Below the pieces are notes generated by a model. That model did not search any database and was not told the origin of the DNA. It saw only the letters and a program-made list of their open reading frames with translations. Shown in pieces: positions 56,076-64,000 of a DNA stretch of 64,000 nucleotides. How positions within the stretch are numbered: position 1 is the first letter of the stretch; every line of letters starts with the position of its first letter. The DNA lies in assembly GCA_020740775.1 (NCBI GenBank), contig JAHEWK010000012.1, forward strand, positions 372,001-436,000. The letters are read 5' to 3'. Both the position numbers and the translations under genes were made by a program. This DNA is from Ilyonectria destructans (Eukaryota; Ascomycota; Sordariomycetes; Hypocreales; Nectriaceae).

Positions 56076-58836
56076 ATGACGACTCAGACGCCAGGCCACG
56101 TCTCGCATCTCCCACTTCCATGGACGTTTCTCGCTCTCCGTCTCGTCGCGATGAGTCCCCGTAAGAGGGCTCGCCCAAACCCGGCACCGACGACTCCAAA
56201 GACGATGGCGAGCCCCGTTCCAACAGCGGAGAACGCTATCGCCGCTACGTCACTGTCACAAGCCCCAGCAACCTCGGAACGCTCGCAGAGCGACCAGCAA
56301 TCGCCAGCTTCGCGACACGCCAACGCGAACAGCGCAGCGTTGGCGGGGCAGGAGAAGCAGCACGAGGTATGAGCTTTTTACCACCCAATCCCGTCCTTCC
56401 ATCTGCTCGGTTTAACGTGTGTCCGCCCTGTTAGATCCGCAAGACTAAGAGCTGGTACGGCTCCTGGCCAGCACCCCCGAAGGCGATCGCGTCCACGTCG
56501 GTAGCCAGAGAAAACATCCTCGGCGGCACTGTCAAATCGACCAAGGCGTCTGACCTAAGTCGCTTCGAGTCTAAGAAGGGAGACGACGCGGCCAGCATCT
56601 CCAGCTTGACCGGGACCGCTCGAGGATTACCCAAAATTCCCGAAGCGAAGCCGGACGAAGCGATTGCGAAAGACGATACTCACAACCCGGAAGGCCAGCA
56701 CCCCGACCCTGAGATCCCCCCATCAGAAGTCCCCAAACCCTCCAACGACGATACCAAACCGACCCCCGAAACCTCTTCAACTACCGCCACTACCGCTACT
56801 CCCGCTCGGCCAACTACATCGTCTGGGTGGCTTGGCTGGCTATCTAGGACTCCATTTACAGAAACCCAGGCCTCAACACTTCCAGCGCAACCCGAAATGA
56901 TGGAAATAAGCCCTGATCCCACGAAGGAAATCGAACAACCTCGGCCGGCCACGCCTCCAGCTCAGACTACACCGTCTGAGCCCGACTCGCCACAGGTTGC
57001 CAAAAGCGCGCCAGCGACATCCTGGTTTGGGTTCTGGCACGCTAACACTGAGCAATCCAAGGATGCAAACCCGAAGCCTGATGCCTCACCTAAGCCAGCA
57101 GCCGAACCTGCTCCCGAGGACGTCACCATGACAGAAACACCACCACCGCCTCCTCCTCACAAGCATGCACCACCACCTCAAGCGGGCTCAACATGGGCCT
57201 TCTGGACCAAGGACTCACCCAAGGCGAAAGTTAAGCCTGCCCTTGAGGAATCTGGGGAGATTGCGGTCATCGGGGATCGCTCTGAGGCTCAACCCAAGCC
57301 CATGGAGGAGTGCGATGTGTCTCAAACACCATGCAAGGCGCCCAAAGGAGGTACCAAGCCTAATGATGTTCAGCCCACGGGCAGATCAACTTGGCGGAGA
57401 ACCAAGCGACTTCGGCCACAGTCCATGGAAATCGATTCTCCATCAACTTCACCGTCCGGGGCATCCACACCAACTGGCACAACACCTCAGTTGCATGACA
57501 TTAACCAGTCCACGATACCACCTGCACGGGTTGATTCGTCAAATCAGTCTATTGCTGACTCTGAATTTTCAACGAAGCTCACCAATAACCTTTTACTCCC
57601 ATCATTCTCTAGCACCTACCGGATGAAGGAGAACCCGTCAATTCTGAAGCAAATTACGCAGTTTCTCCTCCGTTCTCAACAGTCACCAGCACACCACGTC
57701 GTCCGCGTCAAAGATCCGCCCAAGATTCAAAAGGCCATTGCCATTGGCGTCCACGGCCTTTTCCCCGCCAGCTATCTCCGCCCCATGATCGGTCAGCCCA
57801 CCGGGACGTCCTTGCGATTCGCCAACCTCTGCGCCGAGTCCATCCGACGATGGGCGGAAGATCACGGATGTGGTGACTGCCAGATCGAAAAGGTCGCTCT
57901 CGAGGGCGAGGGCAAGATCAAGGACCGTGTGGAGAATCTCTGGAAGCTCATGTTGAACTGGATCGATCACATTCGGAGCGCAGATCTTGTTGTCATCGCG
58001 TGTCATTCCCAGGGTGTCCCGGTGAGCATTATGCTCCTTGAGAAGCTTATTGATCTCGGAATTATCACCAACGCCAAGATCGGCGTCTGTGCCATGGCCG
58101 GCGTCTCACTTGGACCCTTTCCGGATATCAAGTCCAGCCTCCTAATGGGCTCAGCTGCCGAGCTTTGGGACTTTGGGAATGCTGAAAGCGAAAACTCGAA
58201 GCGGTTTGAGGCGTCACTTAAACACGTCCTAGACTATGGAGCCCGCATCACCTTCATCGGAAGCATCGATGATCAGCTGGTCCCCATGGAGGTAAGTTAT
58301 CACGTTCTGCCTTTCTACCATACCCACTAATATGATTACAGTCTGCCGTCTACTCACCTGCCAACCATCCCTACATCTACCGCGCCGTCTTTATCGACGG
58401 TCGCGTCCACGCCCCCGATTTCATCGCCCACCTCATCGGCTTCGCCCTTAAACTCCGCAACCTCGGCGTCTCCGATCACGGCCTCATCCGCGAGCTCTCG
58501 ATCCCCCTCGCCGGTTCTCTCTACTCCGGCGCAGGTCACTCCCGCATCTATTTTGATGAAGCCGTCTACGATCTCGCCATCTCACACGCCCTCGAGACTG
58601 CCCCCGCCCACTCCCCGCCACCCTGCGACATATCCACACGTCAGGGACCACTCACCTCCCCCAACCCCTACGTCCTCCCGTGGATCATGCGTGGTCTGCT
58701 CGAGGAGAAATTTGTACGGACGGAACTCCACAACGAGGCTGATGAGCTGTTGCGCCAGTTCGACGACTGGAAACCCACCAACAAAGCTCTCAAAGACGTC
58801 AAGTACCGCCTCGAAGCACTCCGGTCTAAATTATAA
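56076..58836 (+). CDS. Fungal serine-hydrolase-like (alpha/beta fold) protein
   Basis: Three exons (first exon to 56366, then 56435-58291 and 58342-58836) splice in frame. Two in-frame ATGs compete: 56151 (855 aa, start MSPRKRARPNPAPTTPK, preferred as compact) and 56076 (880 aa). Residues 70 to about 420 are disordered and Pro/Ser/Thr-rich but contain repeated W-containing motifs (SWYGSW, GWLGWLSRTPF, SWFGFWHA, TWAFWTKDS). The C-terminal third is an alpha/beta hydrolase-type domain: IGVHGLFPASYLRP, nucleophile elbow VIACHSQGVPVSI, acidic site FIGSIDDQLVPME and HPYIYRAVFI near the likely His. The tail is helical and ends LEALRSKL. It resembles an uncharacterised but widely conserved fungal family; lipid or ester substrates are plausible but unproven. 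Confidence 0.78.
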
Positions 58837-59422
58837 CGGCCGCATCGTCGCCCTCATACAGGGAAACTCTCACCAGTGATAAACATTGATACTTTGGCGC
58901 AAATATACCAACGAATACGGACAAGGAGCAGGGAAAGGATCGGAGTACAGCTTACAGGTAGATTGGGAACTTACAGCGATGAGCGAGAAAATGCTCGGAG
59001 TTTTGGTTACACGGTAGTGATTATACATGATATCATAAGACTCTTCATTCAACATTGATTTGACTTTCAGCATCGCTTGGTGTACAAATTCTTTTGGTCT
59101 AGTAGAGAAACATTCACTGGTGTTATTTTACATGACAGTTCCTTCATATAGGTGAGTGTTGGGTACCAACCCATCATCGCTTGCGCTCTGCCCGCCTTGC
59201 CACATCACGACCGTTGATTCATTCCGTCCGTTATATGCGTACAAGAACTATATAATACATCATCCTCCTTTTCATGACGGCGGTGGTGGGTGCCTCGCGG
59301 CGTTTCTATATCCCGCTATTAGGATTAAGTCGTTCCCCCTACACGGTTGGCCATTGCTGTGTCACAGGGCTATCGGTTGTTGGCGACACTTGGCGCCGAT
59401 AGATAGAGCTGCGCCGAGTTGT
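58837..59422. other. Convergent intergenic region
   Basis: 3' flanks of the serine-hydrolase-like gene and the MPP-alpha gene. Nothing else recognised. Confidence 0.55.
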
Positions 59423-61180
59423 CTAACGGCTGCCAAGCTTCCAGCTCTCGATGCGGTCCTGGATCTGGTCCCAAGTCATGGTATGGTTGCTCACGCCATA
59501 CGCCTGGGCCTCCTGCAGCACGACGGTAGGCGCACCGCTGCCCTTTCCAGCGTTGTTCGTCTGGCCAGTGAGGACCATCTTGGCCACGCGGCGTAGGTCG
59601 TCAATGGAGACGTCCTCGATCTTCTTGCACATGTCGTGGACGGGGATCTTGCGGCCGTGGACCTGGATGGAGCGGCCAAGGTCCTCGAGCTCAACCATGC
59701 GGCTCTCGAGGTTCATCAGCAGGCTAGAACGCAGCTGGGCCTTGGCACGGCCAACCTCGACGCTCTGCAGACGTGAGAAGCCGGTCTCGAGGGTGAGGGA
59801 CCGCAACTCCTGGCAGATGACGTCAATCATGGCGGAGGTACGACCGGGGAGGCAAGAAGCCGAGATGCCGAAGAGACCCGAGTCGGTGTAGGAGTGGTTA
59901 AAGGCAACGCAAGACTCTACCCAGCCGTACTGGTTGAGGACGTTGGTGTACAGACGCGAGTACATGCCCTTGCCGGGCCCGCCGGCGGAGAAGGAGCCGC
60001 CACCGCCGAGCAGCGTCTGAAGGGTTGCGAGGGCGTAGATGTCCTCGGAAGAGACGGGCAGGCCCTCAAAGGCGACGTGGATGTGAGTGAAGGTAGGGAG
60101 GCCGTTGAGCGCAGGAGGCTGCGCCGGCAGAGAGAGGAAGCCGCCGGTGTAGTGTGCGGGTCGCTGGATGTCGAGCTGAGAGGGGGGAGTGTTGAGGACG
60201 GCAGCGTTCTTGGCGGCCGAGGTGGAGATGTTCTTGAAGAAGGGAATCTTGGAGAGCAGGTTGGGGGACGAAGAAGAGGAGGGTGATGAAGAGAGAGGCG
60301 ACGTGCTGGCCTCACTATCGGACAGCTCGCTCTCACTCGTCTCCGAGCCCGTCTGTGATACTGAGGGAGCGTTCTGCATGTCACCAAAGAACTTCTCCGT
60401 CAACCGGACGGCCTCGCTGTGCTCAACACCGGCAAAAGCCACCACCATACGCTCTGGTCGGTAGAACAAGTCGCGGTACATCTGGACGCTGTGGCGGTTG
60501 ATGCTGCCCAACCGCTCCTCTGGGCACAGCAACGGGTTTCCCAGTGTGTTGTCCTTGTAGGCGGCTGTGTGGACGAGCTCGGGCAGGATGAGCTCGGGCT
60601 TGCTCCAGATCTCGCGGATCTCGTAGCGGGCTGTCTCGATCTGCTCGGCAACCTCATCGTCGGTCATCTGGGGCTCGCGGATCGTCTCGGCGAGCAGCTC
60701 GACGGTCTGGGGCACGGCGTTGTTGAAGGTGGCGGCCTGGTACATCATGGACTCGCGGGAGCTGGCGCACTGGATGTTGCCGCCAAGGGCCTCGACCCGT
60801 TCGAGCATGTCGTCGGCGGAGTGCTTGGCGGTGGATTTGAAGGCGAGGCGGTCCATGATGTGGGAAACGCCGCGGAGGGCTTCGTTTTCGAAACGGGAAC
60901 CGCCCTCGACATAGACGCCCACGCCGGAGAAGGAGCCGGGGAGGGCTTCGGAGGCGACACGGAGGCCGTTGGGGAGAGTGGTGAGTTGGTCTAGCTCAGT
61001 GGGATCCTGAAATTCCAATCATTAGCGGCCATCTTTTGCATTGCTCGATATGAGTCGTACCTTGCCAACTGAAGCCATCGACCTCCGGCTCGACAGGGAC
61101 CACCTGGGAGACTGCGCCAAGAGGCGGGAGCCCGAAGCCCGAGCCCGGCCGGGAAGGCGTGCACTGAATTGTCGCAACAT
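59423..61180 (-). CDS. MAS2: Mitochondrial processing peptidase alpha subunit
   Basis: Two minus-strand exons (61180-61061, 61006-59423) give 567 residues. The N-terminus MLRQFSARLPGRARASGSRL is a classic Arg-rich mitochondrial presequence. The M16 fold begins TTLPNGLRVASEALPGSFS. The position of the HxxEH zinc motif is degenerate (SHIMDRLAFKST), as expected for the non-catalytic alpha chain. The alpha-specific glycine-rich loop LLGGGGSFSAGGPGKGMYSR is intact; it binds presequences. With the beta subunit it removes targeting peptides in the matrix. A Ser-rich insertion (about residues 265-300) sits between the two M16 lobes. Length fits the family. Confidence 0.94.
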
Positions 61181-62710
61181 GTTCGCACTGCTGGCCCGAC
61201 GAAGCGGTGATGTGTGAAGATGGCTCTGCAGCAATGCGGTGCGGTGCAATGCTGGCGTGCCTTTGGTGGACTGCGGATTAGCAACAAGTTTGCGACTAGG
61301 CGCGGACTCGGCCCGTAAAAAATTGGCCACCCCAGCCGAGTGCCACAAAAAGCCCGCGATATCGGTTCGGCGATAGGCCGGATCATTTCGGTGCCGGGGC
61401 GTTGGTGATGACATAATAATGCTCCAGCTGCTCCGATATGCTGAATTGCCTAATTGAGAACAACACTTTGGCGACGATCGCACGTTTGCTAGTAGGTATC
61501 TTTATCTATCATTCGTCCACTATATTGGTTGCATCATAATAAACAAGTTGTATTTTAGCTGTGTACTCTGACTACCTAGATAGTTACCTCCAGTCAGTGG
61601 TTCTTACCCCAATCCCAGCCGTGCGTTGATGGTTTCCAGCTTCTAGTCGTGTCTAAGTGAATCGAACACGCTGTGGGTTCTCCAGTACGACAGCATCAGC
61701 TCAGACACAGGCGAGATCTCCAGACTCTTTCACCGGTAAAGACCGATACGGCGCTTATTAAGAGTGTAAAGAGCAAAAGTACTACATTAGGCCTAGTGTC
61801 ACCGCACAAGCCGATGCTCCGTACGTCATGATCGCTAGGTAGGACACCAAACACCAACTGTCGAAGATTGCGAAGGGGGGTTTATTTGTGTGTATACACC
61901 GAAGATTGCCTACAAAATCAGGCAAGCCACAGGGTGTTGTAGAAAGCAAGGGCAGTTTTGGAATTGGTGTGACGCACGGTACAGGGACACACGCGATGAG
62001 GTAGGTAATAAAAGAAAGGACCAGCGCGGGGTGGCGCACGATGCAAGGACACAAATTAGCACAATGAACACATTAGCACAACCAAGCATTATAAACCACT
62101 ACATTCCGAGGGAGGGGACGGTGCAGCAACGCTGACCGAGAGAGGTAGAGCATGCTGCTTCAAAAGTTTCTGTAAGTCTCATCACTCCTGGTTGTATGGC
62201 AGCGAATGGAGATGGCCAATGCTTCAGTAAAGTCACGGATTGGCTCTGAGAGAAGGAGAGTATCCTCCGTGTCTCGGATGACATCAACCGGTCCTTACAT
62301 GCAATCCCGCTCCCAAGCACCTAGATCTGCCAGCCCTTACCTAGGTATCCAAGAACAACGGCGATTGTGGATACCACTCAGCCTTAACTACCTATGCAGT
62401 CCATATGCTGCGCACCATGCTGCGCATCCATGCTTCGCCTCAATCACGCTTCCCACCATCCTTATTGGCCCCCCCATTTCGCCCATCTTCACAACATCTT
62501 ACGCCAAACTTCACATCATCTTAAGCCCAACTTCGACAGCCCTGAAGTAACAATGTATGGTAATTCATATTTAAGCGTGGCCGTCACTGTCCCCCAAGAG
62601 GAGAACATTCATAGCGCATCAGTTCCTTCAGCCCTTGATACACAAACTCATCAGTCTCAAGTGGTTATTCGAGAAGAACTTGTAGTGCATTTACATGTCA
62701 TTTCTACTAA
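61181..62710. other. 1.5-kb intergenic region
   Basis: MPP-alpha promoter at the left. Short frames at 62206-62924 overlap the next gene out of frame. A weak tRNA-like T-loop match near 61660 was rejected. Nothing else is supported. Confidence 0.5.
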
Positions 62711-64000
62711 ATGTCTACTTCTTCGCCACCCACTACCGCCCGGTCTCCCCAAGCCATTTCAACAAATTCTCCGTCGCCATCCCAGGTCCAACTTAGACAG
62801 CCTTCATCCACTTTCGTCACTCGTTCCAAAACATGGCTCTCATCCCAGGTTGGAGTGGCAAGCTTTTGCATCGCTGTTGTTGCCTTGGTCGTGGCGATCA
62901 CCTGTGTCTTTCCTACATTCATGAGTCAACATCTTTCAGAGAAAGCTCTTGATATTGCGGAGTGGACGGCTCTCAAGGACTTCAGGGAGCAATGCATCGA
63001 ATATTTGGTTAGCTCTCCCTCCCACCCGCCATTCGAAGACCATAATTCTTTACTAACGCCCTTGCAGGCAGCGGGCTTGCCGTCTCCAAACTGCGAGGAA
63101 GCTATCGACAAGCCACTCCCTCCACCTCCGCACGTGGAGATAGCTCCTCCACCCCACATTCACCCAATTCCTCAACGAAGGTTCATCGACTATTCGGTCA
63201 ATGTCGCTACGGCTAGCATTGGCTCCTTTATGTCTCGAGTCAATGTTTCACTACTGGTTCTCGGTCTGTGTCTGATGTCTGCAGCCATCTTCGTCCTCAA
63301 AAGTCGCAAGAAACTAGCCAACCGCGTTTTGCCCTCCCACTCGGAGGGGCAATCGACCAGTCTGCAGCCCAATACCTCATCGTGTCCAACAGTATCAATA
63401 GGCTACCTTGACGATAGTGTCTCTACTTCGTTAAGCGCCCCACCACAATGCGCTGTACCGCCCCCGCACAACGACGCCGTCACGACCAGCAGCCACCCGT
63501 CAGATTCAAGCACTCGACTTCGGCATCGCGAAATGCAAGCAAGAACAGCACCAAGTAGCAGGAAATTCGCATGTCCTTTCTTTATCTACGACCCGGCAAA
63601 GTACGAGACCTTTAATGCTTGCAGCGACCCTTTGTCTCGGATGATGACTATTGACGAGGTGTTGTAAGTGCAATCTTCCTCCGAGCCGAAGCACTCAGCT
63701 CAGATCGCTGACACATTTCACAAGACTTCATCTATTCATGCATCACTACCGATCCCAATGGTGCCAGTACTGTCGCAGAGCGTTGCAGAACGAAACCTCA
63801 TTCGACGGTCATCAATGTTGCACGGGCGGAGTACGTAGGGAAGACTCTCCTGACTGTTCCGATCCGGTTGACAAAGCCCATTGGGAGCTTCTTGGAACGG
63901 CATCCAAGGAAATGCAGCTCACGGACGAAGAGAGGTGGAAAGAATGGTACCGCATCTTGTTTGGACTTGACTCAACAGCTGGCGTCCCGTCTCCGTGTAA
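62711..64000 (+). CDS. Membrane protein with cysteine/histidine-rich C-terminus, partial at 3' end
   Basis: The gene starts at 62711 and runs off the window. A first intron is inferred at 63008-63067 (60 nt; GTTAGC donor, TTACTAAC branch, TTGCAG acceptor); it is a multiple of three without a stop and so is invisible in a simple frame. A second follows GACGAGGTGTT at about 63665 (GTAAGT donor, CACAAG acceptor near 63724) and opens an exon with MHHYRSQWCQYCRRAL. The N-terminal part has a Ser/Pro-rich head and a hydrophobic segment FCIAVVALVVAITCVF; then PNCEEAIDKPLPPPP and a second hydrophobic stretch SLLVLGLCLMSAAIFVL. The KFACPFFIYDP motif plus CQYC and QCC resemble the C2H2-like pattern seen in some fungal proteins. 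Function unknown. Confidence 0.6.

Noticed and set aside
61650..61685. Possible tRNA T-arm
   Set aside because: Only a 3-bp T-stem and no matching D-arm, anticodon arm or acceptor stem.

Overview
The window is nuclear DNA of a filamentous ascomycete, most likely a Sordariomycete and plausibly a plant-associated one. The evidence is short 50-110 nt spliceosomal introns with CTAAC/CTGAC-like branch sites, fungal-only families (Zn2Cys6 factor, STAND/NLR protein, NIS1-type secreted protein, ascomycete class II peroxidase) and fungal housekeeping genes (RRP5, ASE1, mitochondrial processing peptidase alpha, glutaminyl-tRNA synthetase). No bacterial operons, CRISPR arrays, convincing tRNA genes or intact transposons were seen. 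Exon models were built by hand; most multi-exon models keep frame across every junction.

Layout. 0-10 kb is gene-poor: an ankyrin-repeat protein, a broken hypothetical gene on the minus strand, a DUF2278 + lamin-tail protein, then about 4 kb without a gene. 10-15.5 kb has a secreted class II heme peroxidase, a 14-bp minisatellite and ASE1. 17.8-24.6 kb is a same-strand trio: an N-sulfoglucosamine-sulfohydrolase-like sulfatase, a transcription factor with two complete Zn2Cys6 clusters, and a monocarboxylate-type MFS transporter. It reads as a small uptake/catabolism cluster. 25.9-32.2 kb has GlnRS (with an 8-nt micro-exon) and a 1208-residue NLR with an alpha/beta-hydrolase N-terminus.

32.9-40.9 kb looks like a compact metabolic cluster with no PKS or NRPS: trans-enoyl reductase, small YCII-like protein, alcohol-acetyltransferase-fold enzyme, branched-chain aminotransferase and a C2H2 zinc-finger factor. 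Two upstream regions in it carry repeated GGGCGTA elements, in the sense orientation, about 135-255 bp before the YCII-like and C2H2 start codons. This regulon-like arrangement is the best candidate here for something undescribed.

41.8-49.2 kb holds an Irs4/Tax4-type EH-domain protein, then a divergent pair (a PigL_N-like helical protein and an Hsp70-like ATPase). The pair is bracketed by two direct copies of the 3' end of a NIS1-family gene; the right copy belongs to the intact gene, the left is a decayed fragment. 50.2-61.2 kb is housekeeping: RRP5, a fungal serine-hydrolase-like protein sharing a 353-bp bidirectional promoter with it, and MPP-alpha. The right edge cuts a membrane protein with a cysteine-rich C-terminus.
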